From assembly GCA_036365515.1 (NCBI GenBank), contig CM070874.1, positions 170,621,297-170,685,296 of the forward strand: a DNA stretch of 64,000 nucleotides, in the 5' to 3' direction. The position numbers were made by a program, and so were the translations under genes. The stretch comes from Torymus aiolomorphi (lineage: Eukaryota > Arthropoda > Insecta > Hymenoptera > Torymidae). Of the stretch, positions 33,680-47,340 are shown one piece after another. The notes below the pieces were generated by a model. It saw only the letters and a program-made list of their open reading frames with translations. It was not told where the DNA came from and did not search any database. The number at the start of each line of letters is the position of its first letter. The stretch's first letter is position 1.

Positions 33680-34288
33680 TGTAGTAAATTTTAAACGTTA
33701 ATAACAGTTAATAACTGTTAAAAATTATTTATAACTATTTAGAACTGTTTAAAACTGTTTATAAGTGTTACAAAATGTATGATTTTGGACACATTTTTTC
33801 TAATTATAATACTTTGTAACAGTTTCAAACAGTTTTTAATAGTTTTAAACACTTTCAAACAGTTTCAAATAATTTTAAATTTGATATATTTCAGAAAAAA
33901 TTAATAATTAATAAATTATTATTATTATTATTATTAATAATTAATTATTATTTAATAGCCTCATTATTATAATCATGAGAATCAAGCAGCGCGGGAGCAC
34001 TCCGAAGGCAAGTAACAGTCAAACAATGCAGAAGAAGCCAAAGGAGTGTTTAATTATACTAATAATTAATTATTACTATGTTAATAATAATAATTAATAA
34101 ATATTTAAAAATTATTAAATAATTTAATAACTCTTACAAACTGTTAAAAGCTGTTGAAAAATGTTACGAACAGTTACAAACAGTTACAGACGATTAATAA
34201 CGTTCAAAATCCTACATTTTGTAACATTTTTAAACAGTTTATAACTCTTTCTAACAGTTTTAAAGATTTTTGAACAAAAATATTTCCG
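33680..34288. mobile_element. AT-rich MITE with AAACAGTTT subterminal repeats, copy A
   Basis: It is absent from the FB2 left arm. Both ends are full of short words AAACAGTTT/AACTGTTA in opposite orientations around an ATT-rich core with a small GC island (GCAGCGCGGGAGCACTCCG). Copy B (35160-35593) shares words such as TTTGATATATTT and ACAGTTTATAACTCTT. Confidence 0.65.
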
Positions 34289-35159
34289 CTATTTCGTAAC
34301 GGGACCACAGTATGTTTGCAAGAAAAAGATTTTATGGACACTCATTGTGCCCACGACGACGAAAAATAATATTCGTACAGCGGGCATAAGATTTTACGCT
34401 CTTGTGTGATAAAAAAGTACTTAATCCTTGCTCATTATCACAACATGAATGTAAAATGTAATTTTAGGTATGAAAAGTTTTATTATGTAACTTATGCGTA
34501 CTTGACTACTTATAAATTGATTTCAGTACTTTCTTGTGTTTAATTTGTGCGGAAGGATAAACAAATTTTAATACATTATTCTGACAACAGTAGCACATTT
34601 GTTTCGAAGAGTTGTTCGCGTTACTTGACTATTGATAATTGATTTCACAAATTTTGATTGTTTAATTTGCACTGATTATTATTCTACAGATTATACAGAA
34701 AACACTTATACTTGCCTTATTTTATACTTTCGTAGAAAGTTTTATAACAATATTTGTGGTACAGAGTGTGGCAGGTGTTGAGGGAGTACTGAGAAGGAGG
34801 GTGAGAGCGAACAAGAGAGGGGGGGAGAAGGATGGACAATAAGTACATTGTATGCAATATTGCCTAAGTTTTTATTTTTATGAAAAATTCTTTTAGAGAG
34901 ATTTCACAACTTTTCAAGATAAAAGTACATTAAACAATGTTTGTCAGGCAACCGGTCTTTAATTTCTTAAGAAAATATCAAGTCATACTTTCAAGAAATA
35001 CATACCGGAAGGGGGGGGGGGGGTAGATTATAAAGAAAAAATTCTATACTTGCCGTATTTTATACTTTCGTAGAAGGTTTTATATTAAAACATAATAATC
35101 ACATAATTATTTGTATAGTTATGGAAAATTTTATTATTCTATAGATTATACAGATATAT

Positions 35160-35593
35160 AGTTTGTAATAGTTTGAAACAGTTTCAAACGCAGATTGAAA
35201 CAGTTTGAAATAATTTTGAAATTGATATATTTAAAAGAAATTTAAAAATGATTAAATTATTATAAATAATGCTAATTATTAATTAATATCTTTTTAATAG
35301 CCATATTATTCTATTCATAATAATTAATTAATAATTAATTATATTAGTACTTTTAGTTTTTAGTTTTTATTTTTATTAATTTATACTAACAATAGATTAT
35401 TATTATATTAATAATAATAATTAATAAATATTTAATAGTTATTAAATAATTGAATAACTCATATTAACTGTTAAAGAATGTTACAAACAGTTATAAACAA
35501 TTAGTAACGTCCAAAATTCTACATTTTAGAATTATTTTTAACAGTTTATAACTCTTATTAACAGTTTTTAACTTTTCTGTAGAAAAATATTTC
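35160..35593. mobile_element. AT-rich MITE, copy B, interrupted by Copia-2
   Basis: It resembles copy A through most of its length and ends AAAAATATTTC, where Copia-2 inserted and duplicated ATTTC. Confidence 0.6.
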
Positions 35594-35843
35594 TGTTAGG
35601 AATGGAGGGACACACAGGGTCTTTCAAATGACCACACCGGCTAACGTGAACAGTAACAATCTTTATTACTTGACTCTATGTACAGCTCTCACTCTTACAA
35701 CCGCTACACGCGGAGGACGGCGGCCGAGTGAGCTCCCGCTTCGGCCGCTCGCTCTCGCTAGCTTGCGCCTCGCTATACGCGAGATGGCGCTACGTATTCA
35801 TTCTCTCTCATACGTCGACATAAATGTACCTTATATTCTAACA
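35594..35843 (-). repeat. Copia-2 3' LTR
   Basis: 250 bp with a GC-rich centre (GCGGAGGACGGCGG), differing from the 5' LTR by one base (GGCCGAG against GGACGAG). Confidence 0.96.
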
Positions 35844-35852
35844 CGCCTCCTT
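35844..35852 (-). promoter_or_regulatory. Copia-2 polypurine tract
   Basis: Minus-strand AAGGAGGCG abuts the 3' LTR, identical to that of Copia-1. Confidence 0.8.
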
Positions 35853-36295
35853 ACATTTATGTTTCTCGCAATTACAATAGTCTTGAAATTAAATTCAATA
35901 AACTTCTCAAATTTTCAAATCTTACTCGTCCAAGAGCCTTTGTCAAAATATCTACTAAATTTTTTCTGAACTTACTTTTACAATGTCTTATTAATTTTAA
36001 ATTTTTCTATTGATATACTTTTCATAAAATTCAAGTTTTCTCTTCTTTTACAACAAATCAAAATGTCGTCTACAAATATAATTAAGTAAATAATCTCATT
36101 TCTTACTCTAAGCGTATACAAACAATTATCATGTTCACTTCTTTCAAATCCTAATAATCTTAAATAACTATCGAGACACTCATACTAATCTCTTGGACTC
36201 TCGCGTAAACCATACAATGCTTTATTTAACACACATTTTCAGCTTTCTTAGTATAAATCCACTTTAAATCTAATACCTTTTCATTCTTTGGTTTC
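35853..36295 (-). pseudogene. Copia-2 RT/RNase H remnant with internal deletions
   Basis: Reading the minus strand from 36295, the RT opens with VLDLKWIYTKKAEN, then jumps directly to a piece equivalent to KALYGLRESPRD, lacking the block that holds the first catalytic Asp. It continues GFERSEHDNCLYTL and YLIIFVDDILICCKRREN (the Asp pair is present), then jumps to the last RNase H piece, DILTKALGRVRFENLRSLL, next to the polypurine tract. Thus two or more deletions removed most of RT and RNase H while leaving the ends. Frames also shift. Confidence 0.85.
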
Positions 36296-37669
36296 TCAAC
36301 TAATTCCTAAGTTTTTATTTTTATTTAAACTATTCATCCTTTTATTCCTATCATCTACCCAAAAACTAGACTCATCACATTTAATAGCCTTATCAAAATT
36401 TTCAAAACTATCTGCACTGCAATAACTTACATAAATACAACCGTGATATACATCATTATCATCAAATCTACTAGGCTTTTTAATCGTTCTTTGTGACCTT
36501 CTTAAATCAGGTACTTCTTTAACTTCATTTTCAACATTTTCTAAATTTTCATTAAACCCTTGATTACAGTTTTCATTTTCATTTTCATTTATAGCTTGTG
36601 TTTCCGAATTAGTTTTACTTCCCCTACTTGACTCGAGAGTCGAAGTAGGCGGAAGGATTAAGTCAATTTTGTTTTCAATTCCTTCATCAATATCATCAAA
36701 TCCAATGGATTTTACATTTTCTTCTATAATATCAACGTGTCTAGCTACAATAACTCTATTTCCTATCAAAACTCTATACCCCGTTACATCATAACCTATC
36801 AAAATTCCTAAATCAGCTTTTTTATCCCATTTCGAATTTCTTTTGCTTTCAGGTACTCTCACAAATACTTTACTCCCGTATAATTTCAAATACTTTGCAT
36901 CTGGTTTTTCATTGAAAAATATCTCATAAGGAGATTTATTCCTTTCTAACGTGTTTGCTATTGTCCTGTTCTTTAAGTATGCTGCAGCGCATACTACTTC
37001 TGGCCAGTACCTTTTCTCTAACTTTGACTCTGCTAATAAGCACCTAGCACTGTCCATAATCGTCCTATTGTACCTCTCAGCGGTACCATTTAACTCGTGT
37101 ACATAAGGTGGACATGGTTCTACCTCGATTCCCTTATTTCTAAATAACCTATACATATCTCTATTCAAATATTCAGTGCCATTATCACATCTTAGTTTCT
37201 TAATTTTCTTTCCTGTCTTATTCTCAACTAAATTTATGTATTCAATAAATTTGTCATATACTTCATTCTTTGTCTTAATCGGATAAATTTTACCTACTTT
37301 ACTAAAGTCATCAACAAACGTTAAAAAATATTTTTCCCCTTTATAACCTTCAGAGTGTGGCCCATTTAAATCTGTATGTACTATCTCTAAAATATCTTTC
37401 GCTCTTTTCCTGTTATTTTCAAAGGGAATGTTATGCATTTTATTCATAATACATGTAGCACACTTAAAATAATCAGACTCTACTTCATTTGGCAAACCTT
37501 CCAATACATGATTTTTACACATAGTATTCAAATAATTAAAGTTGACGTGTCCTAAAGTTCTATGCCACTTCTCTTTTAAAGAAATTTTTCCATTATCTTT
37601 TCTTATTAAATTTGATTCTATATTCTTTTCTAAATAACTTGTCATTTTATAAATTCTATCTTTTTCCAA
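36296..37669 (-). CDS. Copia-2 integrase and pol linker
   Basis: The 457-codon frame lacks an ATG where it overlaps the Gag-protease frame (it opens at a TTG), so it is a continuation of that frame after a 1- or 2-nt shift. It has the integrase zinc domain (KWHRTLGHVNFNYLN ... FKCATCIMNKM), the core with IVHTDLNGP, LTFVDDFSKVGK, LRCDNGTEYLN and YVHELNGTAERYNRT (all three catalytic residues present), WPEVVCAAAYLKNRT, SKVFVRVPESKR, then an acidic linker and the start of RT. The stem-loop at 36623-36649 lies in the linker. It ends at a stop as RT begins. Integrase would insert element DNA in the nucleus if made. Confidence 0.9.
   Translation of the reverse strand: MEKDRIYKMTSYLEKNIESNLIRKDNGKISLKEKWHRTLGHVNFNYLNTMCKNHVLEGLPNEVESDYFKCATCIMNKMHNIPFENNRKRAKDILEIVHTDLNGPHSEGYKGEKYFLTFVDDFSKVGKIYPIKTKNEVYDKFIEYINLVENKTGKKIKKLRCDNGTEYLNRDMYRLFRNKGIEVEPCPPYVHELNGTAERYNRTIMDSARCLLAESKLEKRYWPEVVCAAAYLKNRTIANTLERNKSPYEIFFNEKPDAKYLKLYGSKVFVRVPESKRNSKWDKKADLGILIGYDVTGYRVLIGNRVIVARHVDIIEENVKSIGFDDIDEGIENKIDLILPPTSTLESSRGSKTNSETQAINENENENCNQGFNENLENVENEVKEVPDLRRSQRTIKKPSRFDDNDVYHGCIYVSYCSADSFENFDKAIKCDESSFWVDDRNKRMNSLNKNKNLGIS
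36623..36649 (-). promoter_or_regulatory. Copia-2 pol copy of the duplicated stem-loop
   Basis: CCTACTT-GACT-CGAG-AGTC-GAAGTAGG forms an almost perfect hairpin with one bulge. The core matches the leader copy at 39173-39211, but the outer stem differs while remaining paired. Confidence 0.65.
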
Positions 37670-39075
37670 GCTATAGCCATCAATTTATTATTTCTATTAT
37701 ATATTTTCGAACTATCTCCGATAGATACTACTTTATGATTATCCGTCACTTTAGCAAAACTTATTAAATTTCTATCCATATCTTTCACGTAAAATACATT
37801 TTTTAATTCAATTTCTGTCTCTTCGTTAAGTGTTTTGAATTTACTAATTACATGACCAACTTTTGTCGCTTTCAAAATTCTTCCGTCACCTACTTTAACA
37901 TTTATAGGCTCTTTCAATATAATCGCGTCACTAAAATAACTTTCGTTATTAATCACGTGGTCTGTACACCCGCTGTCTAAAATCCACTCTACTTTGTTTT
38001 CATTTACATTACCATTTCCTATATTCGCAGACCTTATTTCTATTGACGTGTTGAACGCTGTCTTATTCTCCGCGCTCTGATGACCTCCACTGTTGTCATC
38101 ATTGCCTCGCGCGCCTCGGCCGCGCTGTCGGTAACCGCTCCTTCCACGCCGGTTTGAACTCGTTCCTCGCTGCTGTGTGTAGCCTCTGCCGTTGCCCCCT
38201 CCTCTGTGTGGCGCACGGCTTCCTCTGCCGCCTCCTTGCTGCGGCGTTCCTTGATTCCACGAAATGTTTTTATTCGGGCAATCGTACTGTATATGCCCTG
38301 TATTTCCACATACATAACATGTCCTTTTGTCCTGGTGTTTGTTCTTTTCAAACGTAAACGCATTTGATTTTGAATTTTCACTTTCACCATGTCTTTTCTT
38401 AAATTCAAATTCCAGTTTCGATTTCACAAATTCCACTGTTTTGTCCTTTTCAGCTAATGCGTCCACAATATCGACCATGTGTGACATACTTTCTGGTAGC
38501 GTTAATAAGAAGTAATTCAATTTATCTTCTTTTGTCACGTTTTCTCCTGCATTTTTTAATTCATTCACCAATTTCTCAAAATTATTATAAAAGTCTGTCG
38601 GGTTCTCACTTTCATTCATTTTCAAATCAAGTAACTTTCTTTTACACAGCAGTTTCACAGCACTGCTTTTCACTAAATAATGTTCATCCAATTTAGCAAC
38701 CATTTTCTTTGCAGTTTCTTCTGAAATAATTAATTCTAATTGTGTATTCGTCATACTGTTCACTATATAATTTTTTGCTTTTATCTCTTTTTTCTTCCAC
38801 TCGATTTCTGTTATTTCTGCCGGTCTTTCATTATGCTCGATAACTTCACTGCATTCTTTAAATTCCAAGAATAATTTCAATTTGTACTTCCATTTATCAT
38901 AATGTGTCCCATCAAATACTTGTAACGTGAATCCTTTATTCTCCGATGCCATCTCGCTTTCAACAGGAATTTCCTTTTTAACTTCCTTAATTTCTGTATC
39001 AAAAAACTCTTCTTCACTTTCAGTTTCACTTGACTTTTCACTTTTTACTTCCCGAGGCTTTGTGTTTACGCTCAT
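37642..39075 (-). CDS. Copia-2 Gag and protease
   Basis: An intact 477-codon frame starts at an ATG 161 bp inside the 5' LTR. After an acidic N-terminus it has the copia Gag block LQVFDGTHYDKWKYKLKLFL, capsid helices through LLTLPESMSHMVDIVDAL, a CX2CX4HX4C knuckle (CYVCGNTGHIQYDC), a Gly/Arg-rich RNA-binding tail, and the protease VEWILDSGCTDHV (D-S-G intact) continuing to NNKLMAIAW. It ends 28 bp after the pol frame begins, so the Gag-Pol fusion is broken by a small shift, or is made by frameshifting at the AAAAAG run. Gag could still assemble and package RNA. Confidence 0.93.
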   Translation of the reverse strand: MSVNTKPREVKSEKSSETESEEEFFDTEIKEVKKEIPVESEMASENKGFTLQVFDGTHYDKWKYKLKLFLEFKECSEVIEHNERPAEITEIEWKKKEIKAKNYIVNSMTNTQLELIISEETAKKMVAKLDEHYLVKSSAVKLLCKRKLLDLKMNESENPTDFYNNFEKLVNELKNAGENVTKEDKLNYFLLTLPESMSHMVDIVDALAEKDKTVEFVKSKLEFEFKKRHGESENSKSNAFTFEKNKHQDKRTCYVCGNTGHIQYDCPNKNISWNQGTPQQGGGRGSRAPHRGGGNGRGYTQQRGTSSNRRGRSGYRQRGRGARGNDDNSGGHQSAENKTAFNTSIEIRSANIGNGNVNENKVEWILDSGCTDHVINNESYFSDAIILKEPINVKVGDGRILKATKVGHVISKFKTLNEETEIELKNVFYVKDMDRNLISFAKVTDNHKVVSIGDSSKIYNRNNKLMAIAWKKIEFIK

Positions 39076-39172
39076 GCGTTTTTCTTTGTTCTTGCGCTTA
39101 CCATGCGCTCAACTCAAAAGCACTATCCCTTCCAAATACGTTTTCTTCGGTATTTACATACGCGGCACTTAA

Positions 39173-39211
39173 ATTATCTCTACACGACTCGAGAGTCGAT
39201 GTAGCAGATAA
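39173..39211 (-). promoter_or_regulatory. Copia-2 leader copy of the duplicated stem-loop
   Basis: ATTATCT-CTAC-A-CGACT-CGAG-AGTCG-AT-GTAG-C-AGATAA: three nested inverted pairs around the CGAG loop, 14 bp before the PBS. The same layout is found in the Copia-1 leader. Confidence 0.65.
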
Positions 39212-39224
39212 AAGAAACCAGGCA

Positions 39225-39235
39225 CTCTGCTACCA
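39225..39235 (-). promoter_or_regulatory. Copia-2 primer binding site (initiator tRNA-Met)
   Basis: Minus strand TGGTAGCAGAG abuts the 5' LTR and is the exact complement of the 3' end of insect initiator tRNA-Met including CCA. Confidence 0.85.
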
Positions 39236-39485
39236 TGTTAGGAATGGAGGGACACACAGGGTCTTTCAAATGACCACACCGGCTAACGTGAACAGTAACA
39301 ATCTTTATTACTTGACTCTATGTACAGCTCTCACTCTTACAACCGCTACACGCGGAGGACGGCGGACGAGTGAGCTCCCGCTTCGGCCGCTCGCTCTCGC
39401 TAGCTTGCGCCTCGCTATACGCGAGATGGCGCTACGTATTCATTCTCTCTCATACGTCGACATAAATGTACCTTATATTCTAACA
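39236..39485 (-). repeat. Copia-2 5' LTR
   Basis: 250 bp, paired with 35594-35843; followed by the ATTTC target duplication. Confidence 0.96.
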
Positions 39486-41536
39486 ATTTCGGTTAGGGAA
39501 AATATAACCAATAAAAATTGTTATGATTTTGTTACTTTCACTATAAAAATACCAATTTTCACTATAAATTGTAGTCATTTTCATGAGAATTTGAATCTGT
39601 TCCATAGTTACTATAGAAAATTGTAATTTTTCCTACACAATTTTTCTCTGTGTATATATAGGGATAAATATAGAATATGTTGAGCAATCCAAACCCCGGA
39701 ATGTATGTTACCAAACTAGTAACGCTGTGGCTAAATGCTTCATAAAAATGCAGCAACACTTCACAGGATTCATAAATTCCTTGCTGTGCATAACTGTTTC
39801 GACTTCAGAAAATAAAATATCAATTGTATCAGTGTAGTAAGTTACAGTCATAGCAAATTTTCACTATAAATTGTAGTTAATTTTTATGAAAATTTGGGTG
39901 TCACACGGTTACTATAGGAAATAGTAATTTTTCATACACAATTTTTCTCTGTGTAAGGCAAAGATAAATGTAGAATATGTTGAGCAATCCAAACTCCAGA
40001 ATGCATGTTACTAAACCAGTATTGCTATGGCCAAATGCTTCATAAAAATGTCTATAGCAGCTACATTTCACACGACTCATAAATTCATTGCAGTGCATAA
40101 CTGTTTAAACTTCAGAAAATAAAATGTCAATTGTATCATAGTGAATGCAGTCGATGTTTGATGATAGTATAGCTTTCCGGCATAAACAAAGGTTCTAGTG
40201 TACTTTTATATAATATCACGTGTTTTCCTTCCTTTAAAAGTTGATTCGAATTGGAGCACTATGTGTTTTACGTAAGAGTAAGGATAGACAAAATTTTAAT
40301 CCATAACTTTCACTGTACACTTGTATTACACTTTTAAAAACTTTTGTAATATACCTTCACACATAATATACTAATGTTCACTTCCAAATCTATTAATGAA
40401 TGTAAAAAATTATAAAGTTAATCTATGAAATTCAGAAGACACAGTATAAAAAGTTTGCTAATAAGTTTGCGTGTTAAATTTTCTCAAAATAATGAATTAT
40501 TAATGTCACTATTGAAATACTTGATAATCCATTCTTTGACGTACTGACATGCAATGAGCTACATCAATTTCTAGTGTATTTGTTTTTATGTCGCAATAAA
40601 CAGAGTGAAGCCTTAGTCTGAAAGAATTAATTTAATTAAAAAATATTTATATACTTCTTGGGTTTTGATGCACTTCTATCTGAAAAAATCTTACATCTGA
40701 CTATTTTCTGGTTTTACTAATTGTTGGGTATCCTTGTTTGAATTGTCATAATAATCTGTCAGAAATATACTCCACATAAATTTTCTTACATTATTTTACT
40801 AGTTCAAGTCTTCCTCTGAAAACATTTCTAAACCAAGAAATGCAATGTTTTAAGACAGTTTTCCAAAAATTATTATTGCAAACTTTGATATCTACACTGT
40901 TACTACACTGAAAAAACTGCATTTTTTATTTCAAAGATACAAATACTTCTGATCTTGCATTTCACTATTTGCATGTTTTTAAACACAATTGGCAAAATAG
41001 ATAAACTGACGTATATTTCACTGATGGAAAAGTTCACAGATGTACTTCACTTCACTGGAGAGCAATATCTTCTTTTTATCTTACAAGTCCAAGTTATTTC
41101 ATAAATCGATGTTTCTTTCTCTATGCTAATTTTCATGTTTTCAAAATAATTTGTCAATATTTATATGTTCTGTAATATTTACAGAACAGATGGCTCCTAT
41201 GAAACATTTGGCACCTCTCACCATAAGCCAATCATTAATCATATTAGTCTAAACACTTGGATTTGTTGAAATTTTCACTTGTAAAATTAAAAACAAAAGT
41301 TAATAAACTAAGAATCATGAGAAAAAAAAGCTTTCTCGATATTTTTTTATGGCAGATATAACTTCTTAAAATTATTATTTATTGAAACTACTATACTTAA
41401 ATTAATAACCCGCACATAATCTTGTAAAACTAAAATCACAACCAGTTTATGAACTAAAATCAGTGAGAATAAAAGCTTTCTTGACATTCTTGTATGAATA
41501 TAACTTTTTGATATAAAATACTTGAGCATGATGTAC
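39486..41536. repeat. AT-rich dispersed repeat with tandem units
   Basis: Non-coding. A ~300-bp unit is duplicated in tandem (about 39540-40140; GTTGAGCAATCCAAAC recurs at 39679 and 39979). The 40500-41530 part is a diverged copy of 44030-44980 in the same orientation and, in reverse, of 6680-7200. No gene is seen. Confidence 0.7.
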
Positions 41537-43661
<2,125 letters not shown>

Positions 43662-45464
43662 GTACTTATAAAATAAAATCTGAAAAAATATTACATCTCA
43701 CTATTTCCGGGTTTTAATAATGCTAGGTTACCTTTAGAAATCATAAGGTCAATAAAGCATCGATAATTAAAACACCATAAAGTAGAACCAGGCTCTGCTA
43801 GAGGAATATCTGCAACAGTATTTCTTCTTGTCTTTACTACATGAGGTTGCGTGCTTTTACAGACTTGAACATAATCTTTTGGTGGCCTCACGGCATAATA
43901 ATAATTAATTCACATCATCCAACAAGAAAAATTTTTAAGGAATGAATTTGTGTAAACCACAAACAATTAAAGTTATGTATGAAAATAAGATACAGTCTAA
44001 ACAGTTTCGTAATATGTTGGTACGTTGTTTGACACTTGATAATTCATTCTTTGACGCACTGACATGCAATGAACTTCATCAATTTTTAGTGTGTTTGTTT
44101 TGATGTTAATATCTTCAAGCATTTGCATTTTAAGCAAAAAATGAAGTGAAGTCTGAGTCTGAAAGAATTAATGTAATTAAAAAAAATATTAATATAATTT
44201 TTGTGTATATATAAAATACTTGAGCATGATGCACTTCTAATAATCTGAAAAAATCTTAAATCTCACTATTTCTGGGTTTTAATAATTCAATATCTCCTTA
44301 TTATCTTAATTGTCATAATCAGCTGTCAGAAATGCTCCACATAAATTTTGTTTAAACGATTTTAATAGTTAAAGCTTTCTTCCGGATACATTTCTAAACC
44401 AAGAACTACAATGTTTTAAGAAAGTTCCATAAAAATTATTATTTCAAACTTTGATATCTACACTGTTATTAAGTACACTAAAACTGCATTCTTTCATGTC
44501 AAAGATACAAATACTTGTGATCTTGTAACTCACTATTTCCGTGTTTTAATTTGACAGAGTTGTTGAATTATATATAATGCAATTTATGTATTTATAATGA
44601 ACTCTTCTATATTACAAACTATTTAATCATGATCTACTTGTCAATAATCCTCTCATTCTAATACGTTGTAATTCTTGTATAGATATAACTTTTTGAAATT
44701 ATTATCTGAATCTTGAACTATTATCTAAATGTCGCAGACATGTGTTATACTGTATATTTTTATTATACTGTATAGTCCATTTGAAATTCAAAATTTCCTT
44801 GCAAAACAAAAGCTGTCAAAATGATCTGTATTTTATTGACATAAAAGTCCACAAATTTATTTCACTGGAAAACATCAAGGTTTTATGTTATACAAAAACA
44901 AGTTATTTCACAAATAGCCGATATTTCTTTCTCTATGCTAAAATTTCCATTGTTTATTAACATTTACTCACATACAATATGAACTCGTTGCAGGAATTAT
45001 ATTCTGAACTATATTCCGTTGACAGAAAAGCTCACAGATTTACTTCACTTGACAGAAGATTTTGCAAAAAAAAAATGCATATTATTATCCCATATTATCT
45101 AATATTATGAAGACAATTGACCGATATTGGCCATTGATATTCATTCAAAGATTCCAAAAAAATTTTCTTGTATATCTGTAAAAAAATAATTAAAAAATTC
45201 TCACAATGTATCAATTCTTTCATATTTTAATATTATTATAGCCTTTAACATTTAGCCATTTAATAATACTTATCTAAAAAAAGTTATGTGCCTTGTTGAT
45301 GCTGTAGATATAAAAAAATTCTTTTCATCAGTTGACTTTCTGAGATCTTTGATTTTGAATATACACGATGAATCCATGATTTATATTATTATAATGTAAA
45401 CATATACATATGATGTGTAAAGTGTAAAGATGTGTAAAGTTAGGTCGTCGTCGCCCAGACACGG

Positions 45465-45466
<2 letters not shown>
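43662..45466. repeat. AT-rich dispersed repeat, second tandem unit
   Basis: 44030-44980 matches 40500-41530 through words such as TTCTTTGACG.ACTGACATGCAATGA, TGTCATAAT and TTTGATATCTACACTGTTA. Nothing coding is seen in 45000-45466. Confidence 0.65.

Positions 45467-45523
<57 letters not shown>
45467..45523. repeat. (AT)n microsatellite
   Basis: 57 bp of AT dinucleotide. The Tyr-Ile frames across it are artefacts. Confidence 0.97.
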
Positions 45524-45525
<2 letters not shown>

Positions 45526-47340
45526 CGTAAGATAGACGACAATCGGAAGTGTCGTAAGAGCAGCAAACCGGATATCTTAAAACCATGGAGAAAAGTTCAG
45601 AAAGGGAACAGCACACAAAAAAATTGTGCTCTCTATATCTTTTGAACGAGATAATCTTTTTAAATAAAACCTTTTGATTTGAGTAGAGCAATGAAATGGC
45701 TTCTCGGGCTAAAATATCTGGACGGAATCCGGACTGAAATCCGTACACTGATTTCAGACCGAAATCAGTCCGAAAACGCCGTACCGAATCAGTAGAGATT
45801 CCTCATGAATTCCGGGGAGGAATCAAGATCCAGAGATATCTCCTACATATCCGGACTGATTCTATACGGATTTCATACGGATTCAGTTACGTTAATCGAC
45901 TCTTGGATCACTCCGATAGATCAACGTAGAGTCCACGCCGAATCCAAGCAGATTCCATAGAGACATTCGCAAATATCAGTACTGAAATCCGCACAGAATC
46001 TTCCTGGAATCTGGACAGATCCGGTTTGGAAAAGCCTCGATAAACTGAAAATGATACACCGATTCTGTACTGAATATCCGACAGAACTCCGTACTGATTA
46101 TCTACCTAATCCGACCAAAAATCCGCTCAGAATCTGCACAGATTCCAACGAAATATAGCGTTTGTTCACGATCAAAAATCCTTGCTGATTTATCAATCCG
46201 CACAGATTCGTCGTGGAATACGGACGGATTCGGCTCGGAAAAGCCACGCTAAGCTGAAAATAAATAAGCACCGATTCTTGCAGAACGACGGCGACAGTTG
46301 ATCAAGACGATATCATGGCGATGATGTTCATATTGAAAGTACTGAGAATCTCCTGAAATCTCAGATAGAACCTTGAATCCAACAATAAAATCCGAGCCTC
46401 TTATAAAATTTCTAAGGCATGACTAAAAAAAATGACTTACCGTTATAGTGGCTAGTCTTCTTTTATTTTAATTGTGTCATTAGAGCCTTGAGTTAAAGCT
46501 ATCCAAGCTATCCTTTTTAATTTAAATTTATGGTTTGATGGTTTGAAAGTAGTATCTGAATCAATGCTCCTTAAATATACTCATATAGCCTCCAGTAAGG
46601 GAAAAGTCCATGTAAAAAATACAATATTATAGTTTTGAATCTACTAACACAATACACTACACACTACAAACACACTATAAACACAAGTTCACTTCTTCAT
46701 ATAAGTCTTAAATTAAAAAAGACATGAATGAATTGTTATAATACCAGACTTGAATATGGCAATGCTCTTTTATACTTAAAGATATTCTATAGAAGTGTAT
46801 GAATTGACATAAGTTATGTCTGCTTTTTATTTTCTTGTGATGGGTAAATTATATTTATTATTTTACTGCTAAAATCAATGCATCTAAGAAAAATAAGCCA
46901 AAACATCCAATTGGTTTTATCACAAGAAAATAAGGAGCATCGTAGACTATTGTCAAGACATATTTGTATGCTTCAGATGATAGATAGTACGAAAAAGCAT
47001 TTTTGAATGCTATAAGTATATCGCTTTACTACTAAAACTGTCAGTACTGCATCTTTATAAGAACCGGTATCAGTAAAAATTGATTACTAAGTTTACAATT
47101 GTGGTGGATTAAAATAAAATCAAAGAAAATTTTTTTATTTTGTTTAAATATTTTTTTCTCATTTATTTACAATTTATATGTTCGAAACCCATTTTATGCA
47201 TCGATATAGCATTTTCAATATAACCGCATAAAGCATTTTCATGTGACAAAGCTTATGTTCTTTGTATTTTGATCATAGTTATGATTTGAAAAATTTATTT
47301 TCAGTTTTCACGTATTTTTTGTGTTAATTTAATATTACCA

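Larger units (their letters stand above)
32201..35160. mobile_element. Foldback element FB2, diverged copy of FB1
   Basis: Arms 32201-32997 and 33505-34795 are reverse complements. Both share words with FB1 (GCTCTAGCAGGGGTGGTCC, CTTGGCGGGCCC, GTCAAGTA, AAAGTACTGAAATCAATTTAT). The right arm extends unpaired to about 35160 because the left end is truncated near the Pao remnant at 30.5 kb. A MITE splits the right arm at 33680-34288. Another 40-50 bp (near 32770-32815) exists only in the left arm. Confidence 0.82.
35594..39485 (-). mobile_element. Copia-2 LTR retrotransposon, young but internally deleted
   Basis: Both LTRs are 250 bp (35594-35843 and 39236-39485), begin TGTTAGGAATGG and end TATTCTAACA, and differ at a single position (near 35729). 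ATTTC flanks the element on both sides (35589-35593; 39486-39490). PBS and polypurine tract are present. Internal sequence is only 3.4 kb because most of RT and RNase H is missing. It is related to Copia-1 but clearly diverged. Confidence 0.96.
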
